A stretch of DNA of 64,000 bases from NCBI GenBank assembly GCA_963556195.1, contig OY744525.1, forward strand, positions 83,452,665-83,516,664. Reading direction: 5' to 3'. Under the pieces are notes generated by a model, which worked only from the letters and a program-made list of their open reading frames with translations, ran no database searches and had not been told where the DNA came from. Below, in pieces: positions 10,177 through 22,116 of this stretch. The DNA is from Sepiola atlantica. Its lineage: Eukaryota > Mollusca > Cephalopoda > Sepiida > Sepiolidae. Position 1 is the stretch's first letter; each line of letters opens with the position of its first letter. Made by a program: the position numbers and the translations under genes.

Positions 10177-11247
10177 GGAATATCATTTTTTACCAATGGC
10201 TTTTACTTTCCTTCATGTTTATATAGTCTTCTGTTCGTATCTCGCTTTCTTTTGTTTCATTATTTTAAATATCATTTTTTTACCATTTCTTCGAGTTTGT
10301 TATTTTAGGATGGAGGGGTCAAGTTTCCTAAATAATCCGTAGAGGTGCGTGATAGGTTTAATGGGTTCCGTCTACGCCTTTCGGATTGATATTTCTAATT
10401 CATTTCCTATCGGGTGTGTTGTGGTCATTCACGCATTAATAACGATGACAATGTTATGAATCAACAATATCGATAGGTGAAATAGAAACTTATGTTAAAT
10501 TTAGAGTAGAAAATTGATCGTTTACAATAGGTATTTCTTTTCGGTTATACATAATCCGAAAGAGGTTGATATGCCGTAACACATTACTAACATACTAAAG
10601 AAGAAAACATATATTTATTAAATGTGTTACTTTTCCCACCCGTTTTTAGGTTTTTTGTCTACTCAATTTCTTAAACCTCTCAACTTCCCTAATTCTCTCT
10701 CCAACGATCTTGCATTCAGTAGTGAGTTTCCAATTTAGGAGGTGTGAGGAGTATGGAATCACCCCTTCTCACTATCATTCTGACACGGAATTGTAGTATA
10801 TTTCAATGGCGCATCCGTGTGTTTAATAAAAACTATCGTTTATAGATTATTTGTTTACAAAACCTACACTAAGAAATTACTCTACATTGTGTCTCACAAA
10901 AAATTGCCCTATTTTTGTATAAATTATACCTCCAGTTCAAATTGAGATATTTTGAGTCTGTTTGTTTCATGTTATTAAAACTGTTTTTTTTATTGAGATA
11001 AAATATAATTGTTAATAAAATATAATTGTTGAATATCTGTGGGTTAAATATAAACTATCTCATACAGATTATTTGTTTACAAAACGTACACTTAGAAATG
11101 AATCAACGAACCAATCATACACAAAACATGCGGTAAAAAGTAACAACCAAACATCACACAACTTATTAGCACTAATTTAGTTCAATACTTATATCTCATT
11201 TCTCTTGATATTCTCAAGTAGAATCTGTAGTGTGTTTTATCTTATTG
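10177..11247. other. AT-rich DNA with one short local duplication
   Basis: The stretch ATAGATTATTTGTTTACAAAAC with its flanks (10813-10880) recurs at about 11040-11105. Nothing else was recognised. Confidence 0.5.
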
Positions 11248-11678
11248 TTTTAGATCAGGGGCGGGCAACCTTTTCAGAGTGAGGGCCAGATGAGACTTTT
11301 GGAAGGAGATCGCGGGCCGGAGTGAAAAACGAAATCTCAGAATTACCATATTTTGTTTACATGAATAAATTGTACAAACATTGCAATGAACACTTTACAA
11401 ATCAATGAGACTGCTGGTGCTGTTTGCCATGAAAAAGTATTTCCATATCTGGCTCGATGGTTGAGGTAGACAACAGAAGAATGTCATTGAGATGGCGGTC
11501 CGAGAGTTGGGAGCGAAGGTTAGACTTCGTGTACATAATTTTCAAAATGATATGAGTTTTACTGGGAGGTCCGCGGGCCGGATTGCAATAATAAAGCCTA
11601 GCAGGGTGGCGGGCCGGACGCTCAGCCTTCGCGGGCCGAATGTGGCCCGCAGGCCGGTGACCCGCCCCTGTTTTAGAT
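11248..11678 (+). mobile_element. hAT-type non-autonomous element 1 with 8-bp target duplication
   Basis: The element body is 11256-11670 (415 bp). It begins CAGGGGCGGGCAACC and ends GTGACCCGCCCCTG, terminal inverted repeats typical of hAT elements. It is flanked by a perfect 8-bp duplication TTTTAGAT (11248-11255 and 11671-11678), the hAT hallmark. Near the ends are GGGCCGG-rich subterminal repeats. It shares subterminal blocks with the copy at 29845-30460, in opposite orientation. No transposase is present. Confidence 0.9.
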
Positions 11679-11949
11679 AAACATCATTATAATGTTTCAC
11701 CAAACTCAAAGTGTAGTTGTATTTTCCTAACATAAACATCTTAGCATCTCCATTTCTTTAATTTCATTTTTGCAAACCTTTTACTGTCTTATAGAATATG
11801 CAAACATTACTCCCACAATCGTTCTATTTGTATGTCGTAGTTATGTGCACACCTAAAATCTGTTTTAAGTGATAGTCTAGTATAACATAAGCAACAAAGA
11901 ATGCATGGAATAAAATAATAGAGGGATAAAATTACTTAAAATTAAGGGA

Positions 11950-12560
11950 GAAACGATAAAAAACAAATATATGAAATGTTTCAAGAGAGAAAGAATGAAA
12001 ATATGAGAAATGAATACAAATTAATGAGACGAAAAAAAGAGCGATAGAATATAAGGAGAACAAATGAAAACAGGAAGAAAGACAAAGAGAAAAATATATA
12101 AAGAGAGGAAGCTGGGAATTCTTGAATATATATAAAAAGACGGAATAAACAGAAAAAAATGTGATAAATGAAGGATTAAAGAGATAGGATATAAAGAGAG
12201 AAATAATAGGAAATATAGAGAGGAGTGATTGAAACAGATAAAGAGTGAAATAGAGAGAAGGGAGAATAACAGAGATGAAGAGAGGGGAAATAACAGTACC
12301 AGAGAGAGAAGGGTTGATAGAAATCTATAATTAGGGTAAGGAAATAAAGAAGAAAAAAATAACGAAATTAAGAGAAAAGAAAAGAGAGAGAGGGAGGGGG
12401 AGAGATAGAGGGAGAGTAAACATATAAAGAGAAGGAAGGATCGAGAAGAGAAGAGAAAGAATAAATAGTCAACACGAAGAACTAAATAGAAACAGGGAGA
12501 GAGGGAATATACATATAGAGAGGGAAAATAAATAGGAGAAGGATGAAAGTACAATGAAAG
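11950..12560. repeat. Purine-rich (A/G) tract
   Basis: About 600 bp of irregular AGAGAAAGA-type sequence on the plus strand. The 177-residue leucine/serine/phenylalanine frame on the complement is a composition artefact. Confidence 0.8.
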
Positions 12561-13235
12561 CCCGAACGAAAAAGAACAAAACTTCCTTATTTACAGAGAA
12601 AACTTAATATTTTCAACCATGAAGACGTTCACTTCAAGTCGATAAGATACATAAAACGTGTTTTTATGGAATACACAGTTCTGCACTGACTTGATGCCAC
12701 ATAACAAAAAAAAGTATAATTATTTAATTTCACCAAAAGGCAACCAAATTCTAATCAATTCTTCTATTTGAGCTAAAATTTAAACATTTCAACAAACCAC
12801 TCATTTCAACTATCCCCACTAAGATATACAGAAAGATAGAAATCGATTGATATAAAATTGATAAATGCAATTATTCATCTGAAACATTGTTGACATTAGC
12901 CATGGCAATTCGTTTGCTGTTTATTTGTACTTATTAAATAAGATAAAAGAAATTAATCTCCTTATGCACAGAAAAAGTAGAAATAAAAGAATTTCGAATG
13001 ATTAATCTGTCGATCGATAGGAAAATGGATTGATCGATGTATGGGTGGGTATAGGTATAGAGAGCTTGACAGACACTAAAAACGGTGATAGATGAAGATT
13101 GGAAATAATGATCAATCAATACAACTAACCACAAAATAGATTGAGTGATTGACTCATCGATATCTAGATAGATAGAAATATAGTATGAGCGTGTTTGCTA
13201 AGAGGGTATAGTGTAGTAACAACTGTCTGCGGATA
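12561..13235. other. AT-rich DNA, nothing recognised
   Basis: Contains GATCGAT-like short repeats near 13010-13160 but no gene or identifiable element. Confidence 0.5.
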
Positions 13236-13236
13236 G

Positions 13237-13238
<2 letters not shown>

Positions 13239-13292
<54 letters not shown>
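13239..13292. repeat. (TA)n microsatellite
   Basis: Uninterrupted TA array. Confidence 0.95.
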
Positions 13293-13295
<3 letters not shown>

Positions 13296-13462
13296 GTTTA
13301 TTCAGGCAGCATATTTTTACTTAAGCGAACATTATTAAACAATACGGAGATTTTTTGCTTGATGAGACCTTTTTTATTTTTCAAATTTTCCGAATAGTCC
13401 ATTTAGTATTTCGGTCAAATTGGTGCATGTAAGTTCCGTTTTTCATACCTTTTCGCGAGTAC

Positions 13463-13492
13463 ATTCGATTTGATTCGTCAAATCCTCTTCAG
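13463..13492 (-). repeat. Hammerhead-like stem-loop motif
   Basis: On the minus strand: CTGAAGA, one base, a GATTTG/CAAATC stem around a short loop, then GAA. The order matches the motifs at 40141-40172, 43214-43250 and 43581-43605. An extra base separates the CTGANGA box from the stem, so this is not a canonical hammerhead. Confidence 0.4.
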
Positions 13493-13617
13493 GCGGTGTT
13501 AGTCTTTGATGTCTGTACAAATAATTATTTACTGTTGATTTTTTAAAACGGCTAGTAATTTACAACTTTAAAAAGAGCGTCTATAATATTGAGATGTTAC
13601 ATGCGAACATGTTTACG

Positions 13618-13794
13618 TTCTAAGCGTGTGTACGATTCAAAAGTATGATTGCTTAACGGCTAAGAATTTGATTACGTTCTAAACGTGTGCAAGATGCAAA
13701 TGTATGATTGCTTAACGGCTAAGAATTTGATTACTTTCTAAGCGTGTGCAAGATGCAAATGTATGATTGCTTAATGGCTAAGGATTGTGTAACG
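13618..13794. repeat. 59-bp tandem repeat, three copies
   Basis: Units start at 13618, 13677 and 13736 with TTCTAAGCG or a variant, each holding ATGATTGCTTAACGGCTAAG. Copies 2 and 3 are closer to each other than to copy 1. Confidence 0.9.
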
Positions 13795-13974
13795 TTAATT
13801 ACTATGCTAGATATTTTAAAATGTAACTAGTTTCGTAATTCACATTATTGATTGTATGATGTTTAGTTTTTATGTAGAGGGCTTCAAGAATGTTTAATCT
13901 TTTGATATTGGTATCGTTGTGTATTATTTAAGTATTGTGAACTAGGATGTGACTATATATACATATATATATAG

Positions 13975-14389
13975 ATGCAAATTATCATATTACACAGTAG
14001 TCTTAAGGGTAATATATTATAATTATATTATTATTATTATTATTATTTATTTATTTATGTATATATTAGTGAAATTTAAGCTGAATTATTTCTACCCTTG
14101 ATTATTGGGGAAATGGTCGTTTGATCAGTACCATTGGAGAGCCATGAATATTATAACTGTCCTGTTTTTAAATCTCAGTTACATGGTAAACAGCTGATGA
14201 TCCCCGTTTTAATATTTCACGCTTAAGTTAAGATCCCCTGTTTTTGTTTCACTGTTAGACACTTGAATCCCCCTTTTTTATGAATTTTCCAACGAATGCT
14301 AAGTCTGCGATATCTTGGATTTAGTTAGTCTCTCTGGGAATTTAAACTGCATTTTTCTTTTTTTTTAATGAATCAAAACTTCATTACAC
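13975..14389 (+). repeat. Dispersed repeat family R, copy 1
   Basis: Alignable end to end with 63439-63874 in the same orientation. Shared landmarks in order are ATGCAAATTA, a TTATTATTATT tract, ATATATTAGTGAAAT, TTATTGGGGAA, GGAGAGCCATG, ACATGGTAAACAGCTGAT, ATCCCCGTTT and TTGGATTTAGTTAGT. No coding potential; the identity of the family is unknown to me. Confidence 0.85.
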
Positions 14390-14392
14390 TAA

Positions 14393-14394
<2 letters not shown>

Positions 14395-14451
<57 letters not shown>
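14395..14451. repeat. (TA)n microsatellite
   Basis: TA array immediately following family R copy 1. Confidence 0.95.
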
Positions 14452-14454
<3 letters not shown>

Positions 14455-15145
14455 ATCCCTATAAGTTAAGCATTCTGGTGGATAGAATGATGAATTCCAC
14501 ATAAGCTTAAAGCAATATACTGTCATAACAATAATTGAATCCTCTAGATTATCAATATCGTAGAAAAGTAAACAAATGAATTCAAGCAAGATTATTTATT
14601 CAACTAATATCAACGAGCTTGATAGCTACGAGAAAAGTGTCGGACTGATACGATTGCTAATAGCCTGATGTGCTCACTGCGTCTAGTTACACTGATGAGT
14701 CGTTAAATGATGAAATAACTGTCTGTGAATATATATTATATTCATATATTTTTTTGAATTGGGAGGGGTAATTTCGGCTTCCCCTGCCGCTTTTGCCAAA
14801 CAAATACGAAATGACTAAAACCCAATGAGAAAAGTAAAAACAGAGAAAACACTTTATAATTAACAATAACCACACTCATAAAACGTCCCAAAATACCGGA
14901 CGTATTTTATTAAAAAAGACGGTGTGTTACAGTGATCTGTAATTAATTTATTTTTCGAATCCACGAAGAAATAACGAAAATAAGTTTATTACAGATTAAT
15001 GATAGTTATTTTGCTTCACTTTACAATATGAATACGTTAAGAACGAACCTTTTTTGCCTGAAAATGTCGACATTATTGTAGCTACGCCTGAAAAATGTTC
15101 CGACATCCATAGCCGTACTATGTTTGTATAAATAAAACTTTTCTT
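14452..15145. other. AT-rich DNA, nothing recognised
   Basis: No gene or repeat family recognised. Confidence 0.5.
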
Positions 15146-15146
15146 C

Positions 15147-15149
<3 letters not shown>

Positions 15150-15193
<44 letters not shown>

Positions 15194-15361
15194 GAAAGAA
15201 AGAGATGTTATTTATTTGTTTATTTTGTTTGCAATACTTTTTAACGAATTCATTTATTTATACGGTATATATATATATATATATATATTATGAAAGAAAG
15301 AGATGTTATTTATTTGTTTATTTTGTTTGCAATACTTTTTAACGAATTCATTTATTTATAC

Positions 15362-15417
<56 letters not shown>
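15150..15417. repeat. TA arrays with a duplicated 98-bp module
   Basis: A module from TATGAAAGAAAGAGATG to TTTATACGG followed by (TA)n occurs at 15191 and again, identically, at 15289. Three TA arrays alternate with the two module copies, so the duplication unit is module plus TA array. Confidence 0.9.
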
Positions 15418-15421
<4 letters not shown>

Positions 15422-15504
15422 CACTTTAATGCCAGTTGATAATAATTTTCATTTCACTAATGCGATTGCCCCATATTTAGAGCGACGTATATATATATTT
15501 TTTT

Positions 15505-15632
15505 CAATTTTCACGAACACATGTTCTGTCGTTTACAACTCATCTGCATGGCTGAACCTATCAAGATTCGAAATCTGGTTTCGAATCACGCTAGTACCTA
15601 GCGTGATTCATAGTGATGAGTCGTAAACGACA
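15505..15632. repeat. Nested imperfect inverted repeat
   Basis: ACACATGTTCTGTCGTTTAC near 15516 pairs with the complement near 15606-15645, and inside it GAATCACGCTAG pairs with CTAGCGTGATTC. The result is a multi-branched hairpin typical of a decayed foldback or MITE. Confidence 0.7.
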
Positions 15633-15680
15633 AAACATGTGTCCGTGGATAATCAAAATTTAAATATACGTACTATAGGA

Positions 15681-15762
15681 AGTTATGAAAATATATTTAT
15701 GGCAATTAAGCTACACCGAGCCTTCGGTGTCGCTTAACTGCCATAAATATATTTTCATAACT
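15681..15762. repeat. Near-perfect inverted repeat (about 38-bp arms)
   Basis: AGTTATGAAAATATATTTAT on the left is the complement of the right end; the apex is ACACCGA-GCC-TTCGGTGT. One or two mismatches only. Confidence 0.9.
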
Positions 15763-15841
15763 TACTCCCTAGTAATTAAATACTGAAAATTGATACATAA
15801 AATATTATATCTTCTTATAACACTTTATGTGGATACATGAA

Positions 15842-15844
<3 letters not shown>

Positions 15845-15894
<50 letters not shown>

Positions 15895-15925
15895 CATATA
15901 TATGAACTAATATATATATATATAG
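15845..15925. repeat. (TA)n microsatellite, interrupted
   Basis: TA array, then ATACATACATATATATG and a shorter TA run. Confidence 0.9.
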
Positions 15926-16629
15926 CAAGTAATAGTAGTTAATTAATTAGATGACTTAAAAAAAACAGCTACCAAAGATAAGATTACTGAAATGAAAAAA
16001 AATTATTTCCATGCATGCGTGTGTTTGTGCGCGATCTTATACAACCGTTATTTTTTAATAATGTGTCCATTCTTCTGCTATAAAGTCTAAAACGCCGAAC
16101 AAACGCATTTAAAAGCTCTCCCGTAAACATACACATACAAGCACTATACACAAATAAATAAATTAAATTAAAAAAATAAAATGTCAGAAGAAAGATTCAG
16201 CGACAATATTTTATTTTACTACATACTGATTTGTTTTGTTCTTCTTCTTCTTCCAATCAAGTACATTGGCGTTCGGTCAACTATTTTCTATAAAACCGCC
16301 TCTTGCGTTTTAAAATAAGCCGTTTTTCCAGGACAGTAGTACTGCGTAGAAAAATTCGGTGTTTGTGTCAATCACAACCCTATGAAAAATCTCACCTCTT
16401 ATAATGAAACTATATAATATATGGTTTTATTAGTTTTATTATGCACGAGGAAATTAAACTTAAAAATACAAACCTCTTGTGCTGCTGTAGTCTTAAGATG
16501 GCGGCACTTGTAATAGAATAATGTCCTAAGTAAGATTTCACATAATAAGATTACAAAAAAAAAATGCTTGTTTTCGAAAAGCATCAATATTTTAAAAATG
16601 CATTGCTATTATTGCACTATCCATTCCCA
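15926..16629. other. AT-rich DNA, nothing recognised
   Basis: No gene or repeat family recognised. Confidence 0.5.
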
Positions 16630-16910
16630 CCTGTTGGGTTGGGACTTACCGATTAAACATTAGTAGGTTTATTATGCCGATTACCTGTTAGGGGTTATTA
16701 TTTAACGATTAGACATTTGAGTATTTATTTACGGATTAAACATTGTATCGCTATTACAACGTATTAAATATTATGGTATTCATTTACCGATTAATCATTT
16801 CGTTATTTGTTTACCGATTAACCCTTGGTTACTATTCACCGATTAAATATTTTTATATATCGATTCAACATTGGAATTTTTTTCTACTGATTAAACATTA
16901 TGGTTTTAAC
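16630..16910. repeat. Degenerate ~27-bp minisatellite, about ten units
   Basis: The core (C)CGATTAAACATT recurs every 25-33 bp, with intervening TATTTATTTA-like sequence. Units are diverged, so this is an old array. Confidence 0.75.
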
Positions 16911-17815
16911 GAAAAGATATTAATAAATTTAGTAAAAAATAATTGTAAAGATAGATTATATCGTATGAGTATTATAATAACAGATAATGCTAATTATTTT
17001 CATGCACAGTTAATTACAACAGTTAATATATAGTAGCTATTATAGTAAACAAATACGCGATAACTGAATCGATTATTTAAATGTTAGAATAATTTAAATA
17101 TGTATTAACATGTTACTTGATTCTCTTTAATGAGAAATTGTTCTAGAATGTCGTTTAATGGGGCAGGCTACTTGAATGTATTGAAACGAAACCATTAGTT
17201 ATGGATATAGTAAATAATTATTGATATCTGATGATCTATTTATATTATTTCAATGTTTCGGGCGTTTTCCAGAGAGACCAGCGGTGGAAACGTTGTTAAA
17301 ATACAAAATATAAGACAAAGAAAGATGCGCGAAGCATAAAACTATTGTTTATCACCGCAATACTTCATCTAAAAATCTTTACTAGTATAACACTTTAATC
17401 CAGCGTTTCTCAATCGCAAATGGACTCTAATGTTTCCGTGAGAACAAGTGATACAAGCTAATACACTTTTTATTTAATTTCATACACGTAATATCACAAA
17501 ACACATCACACGAAAACTATCATGTTATTAAAAGACACAACACTCATTGGGAAAATGTTTAGTGATGTATGTACGGCGCCAGTTGAACATTTGACAAAGA
17601 AGGATGAATTTTTTCTTTAAACGAGTTCTTACAAAATATACACTAGGTGAACTACACTGAAAATAAAATAAGAAAGATATGATTTATAACTCTTTTTTTT
17701 TAATTATTTATTTTGGGCAGGGACTCTGTGGGAAAAATTATTTATTTATTTATCATTATTATTTATTTTATAATTTATTTATTTTTATAACATTTTTAAA
17801 ATTTAATTTAATTTT
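16911..17815. other. AT-rich DNA, nothing recognised
   Basis: Contains GTTTCGGGCGTTTTCC near 17260, resembling boxes of the hammerhead-like repeats but without the full structure. No gene. Confidence 0.4.
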
Positions 17816-17839
17816 ATTATTATTAATATTAATATTAAT

Positions 17840-17873
<34 letters not shown>
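17816..17873. repeat. TTA/TAA array, 5' flank of LINE copy 1
   Basis: TATTAATATTAA passes into about ten TAA units that abut the truncated LINE. It is the left half of the array the element entered. Confidence 0.9.
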
Positions 17874-17874
<1 letters not shown>

Positions 17875-18571
17875 GTAGCAAATACACAGAACTTGCAAGA
17901 GAACTGATAGGTATATGGAGTATGAAGAAAGTAAATATAATACCAATAATCGTAGGAGCACTAGGAACAGTTCCGAAGAACCTGAAAAAACGACTGGGAG
18001 AAATGGGAATCAAAGGGAAGACTGAAACGATACAATGGACGGCAATGATAAATCAGCTGAAATCTTAAGGAAAATCCTTAAATGCGAAACCTTTCAACAT
18101 AAGCTACGAAGCCTAATCAATCACATGCAAGGTGCAATAAGAAGAAAAAGCACCACAAGACCCTCATGGAACAGAAACTACAAAACATTTAATAAGCTGC
18201 CCCCCCCCCCCAAAAAAAAAAAGTGATGTCATCAACCCTGGCTGATAGAAGACAAAACAGTCGTGAAGGGTCGAGGAGGGTGGAAATACGGAGGAACCAG
18301 ACCTCCGCTGGAAGAGTACGGAGAGCACTGGGACATTGGGGAGGCTTATTGCCATCAACATTCCATAGAAGGCCAATGGTCGTTACCAACGAGAAATCGA
18401 TGGTAAGCGTATGTTGTGATAACGCACATTCATTTGCAGTAGTTATTGAAAGAAGTGGAGAGCACTGGAAATCTGGGGAGACTTGTTGTCACTCAGACTC
18501 CAGGGAATACCACTGGTGATTATCAGTGAGCAATCTTTGATTACTTCCTTTGTGATAACTTCTTGTGAGTA
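17874..18571 (+). mobile_element. 5'-truncated LINE of restriction-like-endonuclease type, copy 1
   Basis: The first part reads SKYTELARELIGIWSMKKVN and IIPIIVGALGTVPKNLKKRL in one frame, the extreme C-terminus of a non-LTR reverse transcriptase of the kind that carries a C-terminal zinc finger and PD-(D/E)xK endonuclease. The rest is about 500 bp of 3' untranslated sequence, alignable with 58130-58645 (shared: a poly-C run, AAAAGTGATG, ACCAGACCTCCGCTGGAAGA, GAGTA at the end). It is 5' truncated, as usual for target-primed insertion. TAA arrays lie on both sides. That fits Dong/R4-clade elements, known to insert into TAA repeats; clade placement is inference. Confidence 0.8.
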
Positions 18572-18600
18572 AATAATAATAATAATAATAATAATACACA

Positions 18601-18633
<33 letters not shown>
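18572..18633. repeat. TAA array (LINE 3' flank) and (CTA)n
   Basis: About eight TAA units follow the LINE end directly, then ACACAC and about eleven CTA units. Confidence 0.9.
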
Positions 18634-19755
18634 CCGTCTCTTAGTTTGTATGTACGGTATCATCTTATCCAGTAAAAATTAGATCTCACGATTTGCCAAA
18701 GATGAAAATTACTTAGTGATTATCTAATTTGCTATCTACCAAACATTTACGTTATTTAAAATGAACTGTTCCGAAATCGAATATAGCGTAATAAATAGAA
18801 TTTTGTCCACGTCGTCGACTTATACAATTTAAAAAATATATAATTTGTATTCATTTTATTTTCATACATCCAAAAAGTGATATTCGTTTGAAGGATATAT
18901 AGCTGACAATTATTTTTGCGATCAGAAGGAAGAAAATGTTTATTTGTCTAAAAATAAATAAATTAGTAAAATCACTTTATTAATAAAATTATCGGACAAC
19001 CTATCGTGTCTCTGTATGTGTGTGTGCATGTTTTCGCCTATATTTGACTTACACATTTTTGTAATCATTTACTATTAATATTTTTTATTTAAATCAAAAA
19101 TGCTATAACGCCAAATATTAAAACGAACTTTAAAAAAATCCTATTTGAAAAAAAATAATTTAATTACGAAATTAAATCCACCAGCATGCATTTTCAGTCA
19201 GCCATTTTTATTATTTATTGATAGTTGAAAGAAAGAGAATTACTTTATGAAACTGGGAGATTCTAACGGGATTTGGAAGAATTACAACTATCGGATACCA
19301 TGACATTTAACCTGGCTTTACAAGTCTTACCAAATCCTTATGTATTAAAAGACTGAAAGTTTTGGAAACTATTTACATACAAATAATTTTATGACTGGAG
19401 ATTAAACAACATTACCTTGACAAAATCAGTATAAATTTTATAACAATTAGGTTAAATTAATAACTAATAATAAAGAGTAAAATATACCGTAATACTTAAG
19501 TTTAACTTTGAAAATCCAATTTAAAAGTAATTTGCTAAAAAATAAAACGAACGACATAAAAACAAAGTGAAACAATAATATAAAGATCCCCTTTGGGTAG
19601 ATCGGGTAGATGTAGCTAGTTTTAAATAAATAAATAAATGAAGAAGAGACATATGTTTATATATTTATTTATTTAAAGTATACTTAGTTGATAATGAATA
19701 TTTTTACAGAAGAAGGAGGCGATATTCTTCTTTATATTATTAACCCTGACATATA
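18634..19755 (+). repeat. Dispersed repeat family S, copy 1 (long form)
   Basis: Its ends align with 31448-31860. Shared blocks are TTTAAAATGAACTGTTCC plus AATCGAAT, and later ACATAT-TCGTTTTATTTATTTAAAG with TATTAACCCTGAC. Copy 1 has about 800 bp between these blocks that the other copy lacks. Both copies start right after a TAA array, but only this one has the LINE in that array. Confidence 0.6.
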
Positions 19756-20576
19756 TTCCATAAAAAATGCCAGTATACTGAAATCATATGCCCTTAATAG
19801 GGTTAAGATGAAAATTCATATACACTAAATGTACAAAAGCAAGGAAATTCACAAATTTTTTACACTTTTACTGTCATTAAGGGTATGCGAGCACAACAGG
19901 GCTATGTATTTTACTGGTAGGAATTTTTCTTCAGCGCCCCTCACACACTTCGTCCACTCATGCATAGAGATTTATAATGTAGTGATGTGATAATGAAATG
20001 GTTTGGTTGATATGTAGTCATACCCTTAATTAATGAAAATAAAAGTGTAAACATTTGGGAATTTCCTCGCTTTTGTACATTTAGTGTATATGAATTTTCA
20101 TCTTAACCCTATTAAGGGCATATGATTTCAGTATACTGCCATTTTACATGGAATGCCACTACTTTTGTAAAGGCTATGCCTTAATACAATGCCTTCTCAT
20201 GAGGTTTTTTGGAATTTTCTGGACAACTAAGGTATATGGTAAACTGAAATTAAAATGCCATCAACTAGACCCTAGAACCTCTATCTCTGCTAAAAATCAG
20301 CTGAATCCATCAAATAGTTGATGAGATACAGGGTTGCACATACGTATGCACACACAGATTTCATGATTGAACTTTCTGGATCTCTGGGTTGCCTTGACTA
20401 ATGATGCTGAAATTCTACACACTTATAGAACTTATCAAATAAAAAATTTTGTGCAAAGTTTTAACTAATTTGGTTTATTGGTTTTTGAGTTATGATTGAT
20501 CAAAGAAATAAGATTTCCAGCATAGGCTATTCGTAAAGTCTATTAAGGGATAGAGCGCTCTCGCGTTTCCCTTGAT
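19756..20576 (-). mobile_element. Palindrome-containing dispersed repeat, copy B
   Basis: Reverse-oriented relative of 3093-4336. The palindrome is at 19756-20154 and the outer arm at 20155-20576, ending in GAGCGCTCTCGCG. The palindrome loop (CAGGGCTATGTATTTTACTG) has the same plus-strand orientation as in copy A, although the outer arm is inverted, so the loop has flipped relative to the outer arm. No coding sequence. Confidence 0.75.
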
Positions 20577-20703
20577 TTATACATTCAAGAGACATCGTAT
20601 ACAGATAAATGTAGAAGGCAACCGTGAAATTACCACGGGATCCTTCCAGTTTAATATCATTGTTTATGTAAACTTCTGTAAATCTTAGAACATATATGAT
20701 GTT

Positions 20704-20977
20704 ATTTCTGACGTCACTTGTTGTAGTTCCTATTTACTTGCCTCCCCACGAGGACAAAGTTAGACATAATGTCGTTTTTTAACGTGGGAAATATCCACTT
20801 CTTCCAAAAAGGGGCACTCTGGATTACAAAAACAAAATGCCTTACTCTAGAAAAAACTTCTTCACTGCACGATGATAAAATAGACAAAGTGTAACATCTG
20901 AACAGATTCTACACTTTGTTCATAACCAAAACGCCAAGGAACATATGACGTCATTTCTGACGTCACTTGCTGTAGTT
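20704..20977 (-). mobile_element. U2-snRNA-headed SINE b with 25-bp target duplication
   Basis: Body 20729-20952. On the minus strand, positions 20935-20900 match the 5' part of U2 snRNA with few differences, including AAAGTGTAGAATCTGTTC (U2 box GTGTAGTATCTGTTC). The 3' end holds CCTCGTGGGGAGGCAAGTAA, related to the tail of the copy at 26071-26405. Flanking copies of a 25-bp direct repeat (20704-20728 and 20953-20977, one mismatch) mark retroposition by LINE machinery. The central body found in the longer copy is missing. Confidence 0.75.
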
Positions 20978-22077
20978 GTCAATAGATAAAGTGATATTTC
21001 GATTATTTTTTTCCTTTTGTCCATGAGCGATTGAGGCAAGTCAACAAATTGCATGGCCGATCCCGTAGAGGCCCACTCATTGCTCTCGCTAGAACGCGAT
21101 TCCCACTAATTGCAAAAACAGATTGCATCAGTCGAACGCTGGTAGTGTGTTATCTTATATGGTTTCGTTTCAGCTTATTCATTTCTGTTGTTGTTTGGTT
21201 GTTTAGTATTTTTGTTTTGCTTTGTTTATTCCGTGTCTGAGAAACACAACAGGACAACAAACGTGCATCACAACAAAGACTGGCAGGAGAATGAACCAAG
21301 TAGAAAAGGAACAATCGTTATTGTTCGCTTCATTCAAGGCTCCTGTCGCTATTTCTCAGTTAAACGGCATACTTTCATTCGTTCATTCGTTCGTTTGTTC
21401 TTTCTTATCGCAGATGTTTACCAAGAAGCAACACACCGTCTATTCTTGTTTCCTTCTTTCTTTCCGTTTCCCTTCTCCCTTTTTTTCCAATTAGATATTT
21501 CTTTCTTCATCACTTTTTCTTTTCTTCTTCGTTTTCTAGCCGTATATGTTATTTCCTAGATAGAACAGCCAATACAATTGGTTTTTTTCTTCTTACTTAG
21601 CGTTCGATATTTTCCAGCAGGCGAGTACACACGCTTATATATATTTTTTTTTGACTTATATCGTTAGATATTTACAACAGGAATCACACAACGAACCTTC
21701 CTTTATTCAGTCTTCTTTTCTTTCTTTTTTTGTCTAACGGAAGATGTTTTACAACGATCTTTTCTAACGGTTATACTGCCGGTTACGATTTGACATCCTA
21801 GGTGAATGTCACATAAGAGGCAAATATGTTTTTTTTAAGATGGAGTTGTGTTTGAACAAAAATCTATTTTTTATTGTTCTAATTAGCCGCAATTTGAAAT
21901 AAACTGACCAACTGACTAATCTCTTCTTAATTTTCTATAACTGTCACCCTCTCTCGACTGTATGTTGTTTGACCAAGCCTTTATTTTATACGATATCGAT
22001 CACTCTCACTTCCATTACTCTCTCTCTCCCACGCACACTCTCTCTCTGTCTCTATCTGTTTATTAACAGTCGAAGGT

Positions 22078-22078
<1 letters not shown>
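20978..22078. other. T-rich DNA, nothing recognised
   Basis: Overlapping short open frames at 21031-21559 are driven by pyrimidine-rich sequence. I see no domain in them and do not call a gene. Confidence 0.45.

Positions 22079-22079
<1 letters not shown>

Positions 22080-22112
<33 letters not shown>
22080..22112. repeat. (TA)n microsatellite
   Basis: TA array downstream of CT-rich sequence. A separate (AG)n run lies at 22346-22370. Confidence 0.9.

Positions 22113-22116
<4 letters not shown>

Noticed and set aside
12021..12554. A 177-codon minus-strand frame with membrane-like hydrophobic runs
   Set aside because: It is the pyrimidine complement of a purine-rich tract, and hydrophobicity follows from composition.
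13618..13794. 59-bp direct repeats as a CRISPR array
   Set aside because: Units are contiguous without unique spacers, and the genome is eukaryotic.
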